DNA of 64,000 nt from Betaproteobacteria bacterium (GTDB taxonomy: Bacteria; Acidobacteriota; Terriglobia; Acidiferrales; UBA7541): the NCBI GenBank assembly GCA_903970165.1, contig CAJCHZ010000006.1:1-64000 (forward strand), written 5' to 3'. Position numbers and translations under genes: made by a program. Below are positions 55,442 to 64,000 of the stretch, piece by piece. The notes below the pieces were generated by a model. That model saw only the letters and a list, made by a program, of their open reading frames with translations, did not search any database and was not told the origin of the DNA. Position 1 is the stretch's first letter. Each line of letters begins with the position of its first letter.

Positions 55442-56772
55442 CGAGCTTTTTCTCCGGTTGGGGTGGCCGCTGCCTTACCTGTTGGCTCTGCGCCGCCTTG
55501 GTTGGCCGTCTGGGAAGTTGAGCCCTTTGTTCCACTGGCTGGAGCCATGGTGGTAAGGACCGAGCTGCCATCCTGAAGCTTGTCTTGGCCATCAATCACG
55601 ACGACGTCGCCGTCCTTGAGTCCAGCGGCAACACCAACGTTGTTACCGGTGGTCTGAGCGATGGTCACCGTCTGGATCTTTACCTTGCCAGCGGAAGCCA
55701 CATAGACATAAGTGCCCTGGGGCCCGCGCTGAATCGCGGCGGCGGGAACGATCATCAGGTTGTGTTTTGTGTCCACAAGCATGTGGCAGTTGACAAACTG
55801 GTTCGGAAACAGCTTGTTATCCGCGTTGCTGAAAACGGCCTTGAGCTTGTACGTGCCCGTCGTGGGATCTATTTGATTATCGATGGTGGCGAGTTTGCCC
55901 TCGGCAATTTTTGAGGTGTCATCGCGGTCGTATGCTTCGACGGGCAATAGGGCGTTCGCACGAAGCTTGGGCAGGACTTGGGGAAGCTGGTCCTGGGGAA
56001 GCGTGAAGATGACCGAAATGGGTTGAAGCTGGGTGATAACCAGCAGTCCGGTCGTATCCGCGGCATGAACAACGTTGCCGATGTCCACGAGTCGCAGACC
56101 TACTCTGCCGCCGATGGGAGCCGTAATGTGCGAGTAAACGATCTGGAGTTTGGCGTTATCAATAGTGGCTTGGTCCGCCTTGATCGCCCCCAGGTATTGC
56201 CCCACTTGTGCCTGCTGCGTATCCACTTGCTGCTTGGGAATGACGCCTTCGTTGAAAAGGAGCGTGTAGCGCTCAAAATCAACCTGCACGTCGTGAAGTT
56301 GCGCCTGGTCTTTGGCGAGCTGCCCTTCAGCCTGCTCCAGCATGACCTGATAGGGGCGCGGATCGATCTCCACTAGCGCGTCGCCCTGATTGACGAATTG
56401 GCCTTCGGTGAAGTTCACTTTGACGATGGCACCGTCCACGCGGCTTCGAACGGTCACCGTGTTGTAGGCCGTGACCGAGCCGATACCAGTCAGATATACG
56501 GGCAGATCGCCTTTCTGCGCCGCGGCTACCACAACCGGTACAGCGAAATTGCCCATGCCCGGGCCAAATCCGCCCTTTCCTTTGCCCGCGCCGCCGGCGG
56601 AAGGAGTTCCACCTGCCTCACTGGTTGAGTGGGTTCCGCGGTAATACCAAATGCCCCCAGCGATGAGCACGAGAATAACGACCCAAACCCACCAGCGGCT
56701 CTTGGCTGGCTGTCCCGCCGAGGAGCTCTTGGTCCCCGGTTCAGGAAGGTCTATAGAGTTGAGGTGGCCCAT
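55438..56772 (-). CDS. mdtA: RND efflux periplasmic adaptor, MdtA-like
   Basis: A 444-aa membrane-fusion protein. An N-terminal anchor helix ([18 protein letters not shown]) is followed by lipoyl and alpha-hairpin regions ([56 protein letters not shown]), the return [22 protein letters not shown] and the membrane-proximal barrel ([18 protein letters not shown]). The C-terminal 50 residues are Ala/Gly/Thr-rich and disordered. ATG 56772 with GGAGAG upstream. It is the first gene of the adaptor-pump-pump operon. A TolC-like outer-membrane channel is absent from the window. Confidence 0.93.
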   Translation of the reverse strand: MGHLNSIDLPEPGTKSSSAGQPAKSRWWVWVVILVLIAGGIWYYRGTHSTSEAGGTPSAGGAGKGKGGFGPGMGNFAVPVVVAAAQKGDLPVYLTGIGSVTAYNTVTVRSRVDGAIVKVNFTEGQFVNQGDALVEIDPRPYQVMLEQAEGQLAKDQAQLHDVQVDFERYTLLFNEGVIPKQQVDTQQAQVGQYLGAIKADQATIDNAKLQIVYSHITAPIGGRVGLRLVDIGNVVHAADTTGLLVITQLQPISVIFTLPQDQLPQVLPKLRANALLPVEAYDRDDTSKIAEGKLATIDNQIDPTTGTYKLKAVFSNADNKLFPNQFVNCHMLVDTKHNLMIVPAAAIQRGPQGTYVYVASAGKVKIQTVTIAQTTGNNVGVAAGLKDGDVVVIDGQDKLQDGSSVLTTMAPASGTKGSTSQTANQGGAEPTGKAAATPTGEKAR

Positions 56773-57159
56773 CCATTCTCTCCTGTCGATAAAGCAAAGC
56801 TATTGTACGAACAAAACTGTCGGGGAACTAACGGTTACGGGCAGGCTCCAAGCGCTCTAGCCCCGTCTGCACTTAGGAGACTACCGGAATAGACTGCTTG
56901 CAGATCATATGACGGTTTTTGAGGGGAAATGGTTACGAAGGTCGAAGTTGCCCGAACCCAGTGGCTCTTTAGGGTGGACGGCAACAAAACCTTGCGGTAT
57001 GGCTCCAGCAGCCCTTGGTCAGGTGGCTTGGGACGGCGAATTGGCCCCGCGAAGATTTTAGTAGTGGGCAATCGGGCGCGAGAATGCTTACACTATCGTG
57101 CGCCGGGAAGTTGATGACGGGCAGCCTGGGAAAGAAACTTACAAAGGCGGGAAACGGAC
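56773..57159. other. Divergent intergenic region between mdtA and cytochrome c genes
   Basis: This 387-base gap carries no convincing gene; a 61-codon frame at 56929-57114 has no family features. It must hold the promoters for the MdtABC-like operon and the cytochrome. TACACTATCGTGCG near 57090 is the only A/T-richer core near the cytochrome start. No palindromic operator was seen. Confidence 0.4.
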
Positions 57160-57711
57160 ATGCTTAAAGGCTTGATCTTGGGAATTGTGCTCACGTTGTT
57201 GGTCATGATCGGCGGAGTCTACCTCTACTTCTCGACCGGACGCGCTCCTGTAGCGGTCACCGATCCTCCATTTCCCTTTGAAATGAAATTCGCGCACATG
57301 GCTTTGGACGCGCACATCGAAAAACAGGCTCCGCCGCCATCGCCGGTTGCCGCGGACGAGAAGAGCTTTTTGAGCGGCGCGGAAGTTTATAAGCAGCATT
57401 GCGCGGTTTGCCACGGGCTCCCGGACCAGCCCAAATCATTCATTGCTCAAGGGATGTATCCACGCCCGCCTCAGCTCTTTAACGGAGTTGGCGTATCGGA
57501 TGACCCCGCTTCGGAGACCTATTGGAAAGCCGAAAATGGCATTCGTTTGACGGGCATGCCCGGCTTCAAGGGGCGCTTGACAGAGACGCAAATATGGGAA
57601 GTCAGCGTACTTCTCGCGAACTCTGACAAAATTCCGCCTTCGGTCAAGGCGGCGCTGGTCGCTCCACCGGCTGGTGCGCCACCAGCTGCTGCCGCCCCCG
57701 CCAAACCGTAA
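57160..57711 (+). CDS. Membrane-anchored c-type cytochrome (mono-haem)
   Basis: A 183-aa electron-transfer protein. An N-terminal hydrophobic helix (GLILGIVLTLLVMIGGVYLYF) acts as anchor or signal. The single haem motif is CAVCH, in YKQHCAVCHGLPDQPK, near residue 87, with a distal Met probably in TGMPGFKG near residue 130. The domain fits the cytochrome c class I/CccA-like family (Cytochrome_CBB3-like). The C-terminus is Ala/Pro-rich. ATG at 57160, preceded by GGCGGGAAA. Its redox partner is not in the window. A terminator-like repeat follows. Confidence 0.9.
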   Translation: MLKGLILGIVLTLLVMIGGVYLYFSTGRAPVAVTDPPFPFEMKFAHMALDAHIEKQAPPPSPVAADEKSFLSGAEVYKQHCAVCHGLPDQPKSFIAQGMYPRPPQLFNGVGVSDDPASETYWKAENGIRLTGMPGFKGRLTETQIWEVSVLLANSDKIPPSVKAALVAPPAGAPPAAAAPAKP

Positions 57712-57718
57712 GCAACCG

Positions 57719-57757
57719 TGTGGAGTGCGGCGGCTCGACGCCGCTCTTCTTCTTTTC
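57719..57757 (+). repeat. MECGS-type terminator-like repeat
   Basis: Directly after the cytochrome stop the plus strand reads TGTGGAGTGCGGCG-GCTCGA-CGCCGC followed by TCTTCTTCTTTT. The 6-bp GC-rich stem (57727-57732 with 57739-57744) and T-rich tail form an intrinsic terminator, and the word order GGAGTGCGGC...GCCGCT matches the copy at 18189-18226 read in its own direction. Confidence 0.65.
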
Positions 57758-57810
57758 CCCTGGAGCAACGTCTTCCTCAATAGCTGCAATGGCAAAAAAC
57801 CTCCATAGAA

Positions 57811-59067
57811 CTACGACCTCCGGTTCTCCGCGGAAGGAAGCTGTTCGACTTTCCTGAGTTCGGGAAAGCGCCACGCCCATATCGCAGTAACAACCATCGT
57901 CCCGATTCCGCCGATAACCACAGCAGGGACCGTCCCGAACCATTGCGCCGTCAAGCCAGACTCAAACTCCCCAAACTGATTGGAAGCACCAATGAAAACC
58001 ATGTCCACGGCGTTGACCCGCCCGCGCATCTCATCCGGCGTGGCGACCTGGATAAGAATCGCGCGAACAATGACGCTGACCATATCGGTTGCTCCGACGA
58101 AAAACAGCGCGATCAGGGAAAGAATGAGGTTGTGCGAAAGTCCGAAAAGAACTGTGAATAACCCGAACCCCGCCACGCACCACAGCATGATTTGGCCAGC
58201 CTTGCGGCGCATCGGCCGGTGAGCCAGGAAGATGGCCATCGCGGCGGCACCGACTCCCGGAGCCGTGCGGAGCAGGCCCAGGCCCCATGGCCCCGTAAGC
58301 AAAATCTCGCGCGCGTAAACGGGAAGCAGAGCCACCGCCCCACCAAGAAAGACGGCGAAGAGATCGAGCGAAATCGAACCCAGAATCAGTTTTTCGCGCC
58401 AGATGTAGCGAAGCCCAACGAGAACCGTGGTTAAGTTGACTGGTTCCCGAGCACGCGGTTTTGTCTGGAGTTTGATTTGGAGCGTACACACGATGGCCAC
58501 GACAGCCATGATCATGGCCAAAGCGTAAACCGCGGCAGGCCCGCGAAAAAATGCGTAGATCACACCGCCAAGCGCGGGGCCAAGAATCGCGGCGCCTTGA
58601 AAAAAGGTGGACGCCCAGGCGACCGCATTGGGGAAATGCTCCTCGGGCACCAGTTGGGGAAGCAGCGCGCGGCTGACGGGCCCATTGAATGCCCGCACCA
58701 CGCCAAGCACGACCAGCACTGCAAAGATGTAATACGCCGAGCGAACATGGCGCTCCGCCGTGACCAACAGCAGAGCGCCGCATGCCGCAAATCCCACATA
58801 GCAAGTCACGATAAGCTTGCGACGGTCGTAGCGATCCGCCACATGCCCCGAAACCAGGAACAGCAGGATCCCCGGCAAAAATTGCGCCAACCCCACCAGC
58901 CCCAAGTCCAGAGGCCGCTTGGTTATTTCATAGACTTGCCAGCCCACAGCCACCGACTGCATCTCCATCGCCAGAACGATGCAAAAGCGCGCAGTCTGAA
59001 AAAGCAGAAAGCTGGGATAGCGGAACGCAACACGGCCATTAAATGAGGAGGTTTCGGGCGCGGCCAT
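57811..59067 (-). CDS. MFS exporter (DHA3/EntS-like)
   Basis: A 418-aa permease with about 12 helices. It starts with a TM1 segment (RYPSFLLFQTARFCIVLAMEMQSVAVGWQVYEIT) and the loop 2-3 motif GHVADRYDRRKLIVTC, with FVGATDMVSVIVRAILIQVATPDEMRGRVNAVDMVFIGASNQFGEFESG, all typical of the DHA3/enterobactin-exporter-like group. Substrate is unknown; a siderophore or macrolide-type drug is conceivable. ATG start at 59067. It converges on the cytochrome c gene. Confidence 0.9.
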   Translation of the reverse strand: MAAPETSSFNGRVAFRYPSFLLFQTARFCIVLAMEMQSVAVGWQVYEITKRPLDLGLVGLAQFLPGILLFLVSGHVADRYDRRKLIVTCYVGFAACGALLLVTAERHVRSAYYIFAVLVVLGVVRAFNGPVSRALLPQLVPEEHFPNAVAWASTFFQGAAILGPALGGVIYAFFRGPAAVYALAMIMAVVAIVCTLQIKLQTKPRAREPVNLTTVLVGLRYIWREKLILGSISLDLFAVFLGGAVALLPVYAREILLTGPWGLGLLRTAPGVGAAAMAIFLAHRPMRRKAGQIMLWCVAGFGLFTVLFGLSHNLILSLIALFFVGATDMVSVIVRAILIQVATPDEMRGRVNAVDMVFIGASNQFGEFESGLTAQWFGTVPAVVIGGIGTMVVTAIWAWRFPELRKVEQLPSAENRRS

Positions 59068-59157
59068 CGCACACTACTTTGCCACAAAAACAATGAGTGC
59101 ACGAATATGCAAACCGCGAGCGGATTTACATCAGCCGTTCGAAGGATCAGCCATCTT

Positions 59158-59187
59158 GACTCATCATAATGAGTCAGATAGACTCAT
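59158..59187. promoter_or_regulatory. Iterated GACTCAT operator upstream of vapBC
   Basis: GACTCAT (59158-59164), ATGAGTC (59169-59175) and GACTCAT (59181-59187) alternate in orientation, ending 3 bases before the antitoxin ATG. The first two form a palindrome around CATA. Ribbon-helix-helix antitoxins bind such repeated inverted sites to repress their own operon, so this is a strong operator candidate, inferred. Confidence 0.6.
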
Positions 59188-59190
59188 CTT

Positions 59191-59448
59191 ATGGCTAAGC
59201 GGCTTCAGGTCATTTTACAAGATCCCGAATACCGGGAAATCCAGCGTGCGGCGAAGATACGCCGTATGTCCATCGCTGAATGGGTCCGGCAGGCTCTTGA
59301 AATGGCCCGCCGCCGCGAGCCTGTAACCGACAGCGCCAAAAAGCTCGCAGCCATCCGCGCCGCTGTAAAGCACGAAGCCCCTACGTCGGACATCAAAGCA
59401 ATGTTAGAGGAAATCGAGCGCGGTTACGGCACCGGGTCACTGCCTTGA
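59191..59448 (+). CDS. vapB: Ribbon-helix-helix antitoxin (VapB-type)
   Basis: An 85-aa antitoxin-like protein. The N-terminus AKRLQVILQDPEYREIQRAAKIRRMSIAEWVRQAL is a ribbon-helix-helix DNA-binding fold (beta strand, then two helices). The C-terminal part (KKLAAIRAAVKHEAPTSDIKAMLEEIERGYG) should wrap the toxin. It overlaps the toxin gene by 4 bases (TTGA), indicating coupling. Start ATG 59191 directly follows the repeated operator. Confidence 0.88.
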   Translation: MAKRLQVILQDPEYREIQRAAKIRRMSIAEWVRQALEMARRREPVTDSAKKLAAIRAAVKHEAPTSDIKAMLEEIERGYGTGSLP

Positions 59449-59840
59449 TCTTTGTGGATTCTAATATTCCGATGTATCTCATTGGGGCGCCACACCCGCA
59501 CAAGACCGATGCGCAGCATGTGCTGGAAAGGCTCGTCAGCAATCGAGAACGGCTGGTAACCGACGCGGAAGTGCTCCAGGAGATTTTGCACCGCTATGTA
59601 TCTCTGAATCGCAGGGAATTTGTTCAGCCTGCTTTCGATGCGGTACTTCGAGTCGCGGATCAGGTCTTCTCCGTGGATCAGGGTGCCGTACAGCGTGCGA
59701 AAGAGATTGTGTTGGGCCACCCGCAATTGTCCGCACGCGATGCCGTGCATGTGGCCATAATGGAACAAAATGGAATCGACAGAATATTGAGCTTTGATTC
59801 GCGATTCGACGGTTATGCCGGAATCACGCGCATCTTTTGA
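59445..59840 (+). CDS. vapC: PIN-domain ribonuclease toxin (VapC-type)
   Basis: A 131-aa PIN-domain toxin, likely a Mg-dependent endoribonuclease acting on tRNA or rRNA. Acidic active-site residues are visible: Asp5 (IFVDSNIPM), Glu42 or Glu46 (TDAEVLQEIL), Asp99 (LSARDAVHVAIM) and Asp118 (ILSFDSRFDG). TTG start overlapping the antitoxin stop, a normal arrangement for VapBC. The next gene is on the opposite strand. Confidence 0.9.
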   Translation: MIFVDSNIPMYLIGAPHPHKTDAQHVLERLVSNRERLVTDAEVLQEILHRYVSLNRREFVQPAFDAVLRVADQVFSVDQGAVQRAKEIVLGHPQLSARDAVHVAIMEQNGIDRILSFDSRFDGYAGITRIF

Positions 59841-59901
59841 TGCACCTGCCAGCCTGCTCCCCGGCCCTCTAGCAGCAATATCTCGACTTCAGGTGCCGCG
59901 T

Positions 59902-60936
59902 TTACATTGTCAGAACGACGCGGAATTCCGCCTTGCCGCTCAACATGCGCGCGTAGGCTTCGGCGGCTTTTTCCAGCGGAAACGTTTCAATCATCGCCCG
60001 CACTCCCGTCAGTTCGGAGAAGCGCAGCGTGTCCTCGGAATCTGATGGTGTGCCCGCGGCCCACCCTTGAATCGTTCTGCTGCCGACAATGAGCTGCACC
60101 GGCGAGACTTGAATCGGCTCAAAATCAGCTCCAACGACCATCAGCTCGCCGTTTGGCCCCAGCCCGTCGATCAACCCGGACATAGCTTTCGAGCTCGGCG
60201 CCGTCGCGAGGATCACTCGTGCCCCACCCAGCTTCTGCAACGCCTCGGCTGCGTTCGTCGCCGCGCTATCAATGTATGTGTTGGCGCCGAGTTTTTTCGC
60301 AAGCGCAGCAGTTTCACCGCCGCGCCCGATCGCCACCACGTTATACCCAAATTTGTGCGCGAACTGAATGCCAAGATGCCCCAGGCCGCCAATTCCCTGC
60401 ACCGCAACGAGATCTCCCGGCAGAGCCCCGCTATGCCGCAGCGCGTTGTACGTAGTGATTCCCGCGCATAGCAGCGGCGCGGCCTCCACATCGCTCAGGG
60501 TGTCCGGTATCGCCGCCAGGGCTTCGATAGGAGCAATCATGTATTGCTGGTATCCCCCGTCATAGCTGATGCCCGAAATTTTCTGGTTCTTGCAGTTGCG
60601 AAAATCTCCGCGACGGCACTCGCGGCAAGTGCCGTCATGCCCGCCGTGCCACCCAACGCCCACGCGCTGCCCCTTCTTCCATGTTGTGACACCTGCCCCG
60701 ACTTCATCAATGACACCCGCAACTTCGTGCCCCGGTACACGCGGATACTGAATTCCAGGCCACGCGCCCTCTTTCGTCAGCGTGTCGCTATGGCAAACCC
60801 CGCAGGCTTGCACCTTAATGCGCACCTGTCCTGCGACGGGATCAGGAATCTCGCGTTCCACAATCTCGAAATCCGCCCCCGGTTTGGGAACCTGGGCCAC
60901 CTTCATTGGTTTCACAGCGACTCGCGTTGTAGCCAT
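59902..60936 (-). CDS. Zinc-dependent alcohol dehydrogenase (AdhP-like)
   Basis: A 344-aa medium-chain alcohol dehydrogenase. Catalytic zinc: CGVCHSDTL (Cys) and PGHEVAGVIDEVG (His/Glu); structural zinc: CRECRRGDFRNCKNQ with three or four Cys. Cofactor fold VQGIGGLGHLGIQFAHKFG. ATG 60936 with AGGAGGAAT immediately upstream, a strong SD. It is not in an operon with its neighbours. It resembles the copy at 23012-24031 in domain plan, but the two differ at many positions. Confidence 0.92.
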   Translation of the reverse strand: MATTRVAVKPMKVAQVPKPGADFEIVEREIPDPVAGQVRIKVQACGVCHSDTLTKEGAWPGIQYPRVPGHEVAGVIDEVGAGVTTWKKGQRVGVGWHGGHDGTCRECRRGDFRNCKNQKISGISYDGGYQQYMIAPIEALAAIPDTLSDVEAAPLLCAGITTYNALRHSGALPGDLVAVQGIGGLGHLGIQFAHKFGYNVVAIGRGGETAALAKKLGANTYIDSAATNAAEALQKLGGARVILATAPSSKAMSGLIDGLGPNGELMVVGADFEPIQVSPVQLIVGSRTIQGWAAGTPSDSEDTLRFSELTGVRAMIETFPLEKAAEAYARMLSGKAEFRVVLTM

Positions 60937-61334
60937 AATTCCTCCTGTGATTCTTCAGTTTTCAGAAAAATCCAATTTAATCGCATCTACCGATAATGCG
61001 ACCCACGCTCGTTCGTTCAAAGAAATGGCGCGACGCCTTCGGGTTGCACTCGTTGCCGTCAGAATCTCTGATGCGTCAGCGAGTAAATTCGATGCGACGA
61101 ATTCTGGGCAGGGGAAACATGCTCACGAGTGAGCCAGGAAAACGGCTGACGGGCGCTATTGTTTTGAAATCCAGGTGAAAGGTCATCCCCGGTTGGCAGG
61201 TCAGCTCAGGCGGACGGTCATATGAAAGAGGGGCTCAAGGTTCCACAGAATTTTTGGACTTGCCAGCTCTTTCTATACAATCCCGTACGACCAAGCAAAC
61301 TCGCCCAGTTGCGGGAATGCAGAAAGGTCCCATC
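60937..61334. other. Intergenic region between adhP-like and GH27 genes
   Basis: This 398-base gap was read on both strands; frames within it (for example from 60782 and 60996) are shadows or lack motifs. The divergent promoters for the dehydrogenase and the alpha-galactosidase must lie here, but no clear -35/-10 pair or operator symmetry was seen. Confidence 0.35.
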
Positions 61335-62534
61335 ATGCCGACAATGGTTTGTTGCAAGATTCGAAGGACTCGCCTGCTCTTCGCGGTACTGGCGGTATTC
61401 CCGCTCGTGCCTCCTGTGATGGCCCAATCGCCCACGGTGGCCGCCACGCCTCCCATGGGATGGAACAGCTGGAACCACTTTGCGCACAAGATTGATGACG
61501 CAACGGTTCGCGCACAGGCCGATGCGATGGTCTCCAGCGGCATGCGCGACGCAGGCTATCTCTACATCAATATTGACGACACTTGGGAAGGTGATCGCGA
61601 CGCGCAAGGGGTCATCCAAACCAACAGCAAATTTCCGGACATGAAGGCTCTTGCCGATTACGTCCACGGAAAAGGATTGAAGCTCGGCATCTACTCGTCG
61701 CCCGGGCCGAAGACCTGCGCGAATTTCGAGGGCAGTTACGGCCACGAAGAGCAGGACGCGCGAAGCTACGCAAACTGGGGGATTGACTACCTGAAATACG
61801 ATCTGTGCGGGCTGCGGGAAATCATGAAAACCGCGGATTCGCCGGAAGCCGCGCACAAAATTATGGTGGATGCATACATCAAAATGCGCGACGCGCTGCG
61901 CAAAACCGGCCGGCCCATCGTTTACAGCCTCTGCCAGTATGGCGAAGACGCAGTCTGGCAATGGGGGCCTTCGGTTGGCGGCAATTTGTGGCGCACTACC
62001 GGCGACATCGAGGACAAATACGACCGCATGGAGCAGATCGGGTTCCGTCAGGCTGGTCTTGCAAAATTCGCGGGGCCCGGGCATTGGAATGATCCAGACA
62101 TGCTCGAAATAGGAAACGGCGGCATGAACGCGCATGAATACCGCACGCACATGAGCCTGTGGGCGATTCTCGCCGCTCCGCTTCTTGCAGGCAATGACCT
62201 CACCACGATGAGTCCGGAAACCATTGCACTGCTGACCAATCGCGAAGTCATCGCCATAGATCAGGATCGGCTGGGCAAACAGGGCGACCGCCTCCGTGCG
62301 GAAGGCCCTATCGAAATTTGGACTCGCCAGCTTGCGGACGGCTCGAAAGCCGTGGCTCTATTCAACCGCCATCCGGCTCTCCTGGATGCTCAATTCCATT
62401 TCCGCGAACTTGGATTCAAGGGCGCCGTGAAAGTGCGGGATATCTGGGCGGCGAAGGATCTCGGTACGCTTCAAGGAATTTACCGGGCAAGAATTCCGGC
62501 ACACGGCGTAGTGCTGTTGCTCGTTTCGGAGTGA
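61335..62534 (+). CDS. Secreted alpha-galactosidase, glycoside hydrolase family 27
   Basis: A 399-aa GH27 enzyme that releases alpha-linked galactose (or N-acetylgalactosamine). A signal peptide occupies about residues 1-31 (LLFAVLAVFPLVPPVMA-Q). Family motifs: TPPMGWNSWNHF, LYINIDDTWEG, GLKLGIYSSPGPKTC, GIDYLKYDLCG (nucleophile Asp; Leu replaces the common Asn after it), LWRTTGDIED (acid/base Asp) and GPGHWNDPDML. A beta-sandwich C-terminal domain follows. ATG 61335 has AAAGG eight bases upstream; upstream in-frame starts would give an atypical leader. It probably degrades plant galactosides or galactomannan. Confidence 0.93.
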   Translation: MPTMVCCKIRRTRLLFAVLAVFPLVPPVMAQSPTVAATPPMGWNSWNHFAHKIDDATVRAQADAMVSSGMRDAGYLYINIDDTWEGDRDAQGVIQTNSKFPDMKALADYVHGKGLKLGIYSSPGPKTCANFEGSYGHEEQDARSYANWGIDYLKYDLCGLREIMKTADSPEAAHKIMVDAYIKMRDALRKTGRPIVYSLCQYGEDAVWQWGPSVGGNLWRTTGDIEDKYDRMEQIGFRQAGLAKFAGPGHWNDPDMLEIGNGGMNAHEYRTHMSLWAILAAPLLAGNDLTTMSPETIALLTNREVIAIDQDRLGKQGDRLRAEGPIEIWTRQLADGSKAVALFNRHPALLDAQFHFRELGFKGAVKVRDIWAAKDLGTLQGIYRARIPAHGVVLLLVSE

Positions 62535-62619
62535 ACCTTTTGCGAACGAAACAACACCGGATCTACTCTGTCCGGAGCAGTCCCAGGCTCTCGCATCGTG
62601 AAGCAACTAAAATCCTGGA

Positions 62620-63927
62620 TTATTCGGCCGTTTGCAGGCCCGTCCACTCCTCGAAGTTCGTTCGGAACATCCGGTTCACATCGCGCTGAACCATTTCGCG
62701 CGTAACCGCGCAGCCCTCGCTGTGAAGCAGGTTGTAGCTGTTGGTCAGTATCGGCGCAAGCGTTCGGCGCGTATTCTTCCATTTGTAGATGACCTGCTCG
62801 AGCACGCGCGCGTCCGAATGCTGCGGAATAAAGCTAGTCCCCAGCATCTCAATCCGCTCCCGGGTGATTTCCTCCACAATGGAGGGATTGTTCAAAAACC
62901 ACCAGCACCCGAACGGCATCAAGTTGTTGAACTTCCGCGCATAAACGCAAAGTTCATGCTGATTTTCCCGGCTGAGTGCGCTCACCAAAAAGCGATTCTC
63001 CGGGAAGTCGCGGCACAGATTCTCGAGAGCGCGCAGGTCCGCCTTGCCCGCGGCGTCGCCCGCAAGACGAATCGCGGGATTAACCTGCCGCCGAACTCCG
63101 ATCATCAACGACATCGGCAATCCAAACTCGCGGCAGGACGGCAGCACCGCCTCGCCCAGAATCTTGCTGGTAACGCTCTCATCCGGAAACAGGAATTGGT
63201 CGGTAAGCGAAACCGCCATGTACAGCGGCCGCATGCGCTTGTGCCAATCCGCCAAAAATCTTCGAACCTCGGAAATGGATTTTCCAGTGACTCGCTCGTC
63301 CACTGCATAACCCTGCCGCGCCAATTCCTGCCAGTGGCGAGGCCAGCCCCATAAAATACGGTCGAGCCGCAATACCGGTTGAAACTGTGAATGATCTTGT
63401 CCACCGTTCATCCACACCGTTTTCTCTTCGCTGTCCAAAGGATCATTCGTCATCACCACGGTATCTATGCCGGCCATCTCAAATACTTTCTGGGTGTGCT
63501 TCTCGATCGATTGTTCCTTGAAAAACGCACGCGCCTTTTTCAAGCCGGAAGCATCCGTGGGCAAGTCGAATGCATTCAGGACGGCGATCACCCCGCGCGT
63601 CGCTTCCGATATCGGGCTATTCTGAACGAACAGGGCATTCCAGATCGCGTCCGCCTGTTCGCTCTTCGAAAGTTTCCAGTAACGCTCGGGAGTCACTTCG
63701 GACGAGCGGAAAAACTCGGCTTCGAGATAGTGATAGGTGAGCAGTTCGTCGATTCCCCACAACCCCAACTTGCCGAAGGCCGGTGAAAACAGGTGCGTGT
63801 GAATGTCAATGAAGGCCGTCTTGGACAGCACGTCTTGGACAACGGAAGGAATCTGCTTAACGGTCAGCGGATGGGAAGGCGAAGACTTTCTATTCGCGCC
63901 TGATTGTTTTACGGGTTTGGTTCTCAT
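62620..63927 (-). CDS. Uronate isomerase-like amidohydrolase-superfamily protein
   Basis: A 435-aa protein resembling UxaC (glucuronate/galacturonate isomerase). TAFIDIHTHLFSP has the HxH metal motif, followed by WGIDELLTYHYLEAEFF, close to UxaC. Later parts include LMPFGCWWFLNNPSIVEEITRERIEMLG and FIPQHSDARVLEQVIYKWKNTRRTLAPILTNSY, where QHSDAR corresponds to the C-terminal Asp region. The protein is shorter than typical UxaC (about 470 aa), and the central part is diverged, so the substrate is uncertain. ATG 63927 is chosen over GTG 63936. A functional link to manD at 29056 is possible but far away. Confidence 0.8.
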   Translation of the reverse strand: MRTKPVKQSGANRKSSPSHPLTVKQIPSVVQDVLSKTAFIDIHTHLFSPAFGKLGLWGIDELLTYHYLEAEFFRSSEVTPERYWKLSKSEQADAIWNALFVQNSPISEATRGVIAVLNAFDLPTDASGLKKARAFFKEQSIEKHTQKVFEMAGIDTVVMTNDPLDSEEKTVWMNGGQDHSQFQPVLRLDRILWGWPRHWQELARQGYAVDERVTGKSISEVRRFLADWHKRMRPLYMAVSLTDQFLFPDESVTSKILGEAVLPSCREFGLPMSLMIGVRRQVNPAIRLAGDAAGKADLRALENLCRDFPENRFLVSALSRENQHELCVYARKFNNLMPFGCWWFLNNPSIVEEITRERIEMLGTSFIPQHSDARVLEQVIYKWKNTRRTLAPILTNSYNLLHSEGCAVTREMVQRDVNRMFRTNFEEWTGLQTAE

Positions 63928-64000
63928 AGCGCCCACATCATCTCACGATTGGCCAGCTCCTGGTTTCTGCCTTTAGCAACTCTCGACAGCCGAGATTTCG

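Overview
This window looks like a chromosomal segment from an Acidobacteriota (Terriglobia-like) bacterium. That is an inference from gene content (a DUF6599-type protein, a PknB-type kinase with a long TPR tail, several RND pumps, TMTC-like and FkbM-type glycan genes), GC-rich coding sequence with frequent GTG/TTG starts, and short terminator-like repeats that read MECGSLAAAF when translated. No rRNA, tRNA, CRISPR array, prophage or insertion sequence was seen. The mobile-type features are a vapBC toxin-antitoxin pair and a pair of 99-bp MITE-like repeats.

Layout. 1-5.2 kb: 3' end of alaS, a lytic transglycosylase, a multidomain N-acetylmuramoyl-L-alanine amidase and a DUF6599 protein, suggesting a cell-wall group. 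5.2-6.6 kb: an S41 peptidase gene broken by three lesions. 6.8-12.4 kb: a zinc-ribbon membrane protein with an HESGH motif, then an RND adaptor and pump. 12.5-14.2 kb: an LCM-type methyltransferase and a secreted protein. 14.3-25.3 kb: a lipid and acyl-CoA block with an ACAD10/11-type acyl-CoA dehydrogenase, a MaoC hydratase, and an opposing gene run of APH-type kinase, histidine phosphatase, fused enoyl-CoA hydratase/3-hydroxyacyl-CoA dehydrogenase, acyl-CoA ligase, SDR, zinc alcohol dehydrogenase and MFS carriers. This set matches what a 4-hydroxyacyl-CoA phosphorylation route would need. 25.3-30.3 kb: sugar-acid and amino-sugar genes (MFS carriers, a NagB-like protein with an altered active site, mannonate dehydratase).

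30.3-37.5 kb: a glycan cluster with two GT2 glycosyltransferases, three methyltransferases and a TMTC-like GT-C/TPR membrane protein. 37.6-42.8 kb: a class C beta-lactamase-type serine hydrolase, a Ser/Thr kinase with TPRs and a small zinc-binding protein. 42.9-49.1 kb: glyA, DUF2252, a TPR protein, PilZ, a LuxR-type regulator with a degenerate receiver behind a long structured leader, and an MbfA-type ferritin/VIT1 iron exporter. 49.2-56.8 kb: an MdtABC-like tripartite RND operon without TolC. 57-64 kb: cytochrome c, an MFS exporter, vapBC, a zinc alcohol dehydrogenase, a GH27 alpha-galactosidase and a UxaC-like protein.

Functional themes are envelope remodelling and export, catabolism of plant-derived sugars, uronates and unusual fatty acids, and surface glycan synthesis. 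Features of most interest are the 4-hydroxyacyl gene set, the 99-bp element, the structured leader with the pseudo-receiver regulator, and the variant NagB.
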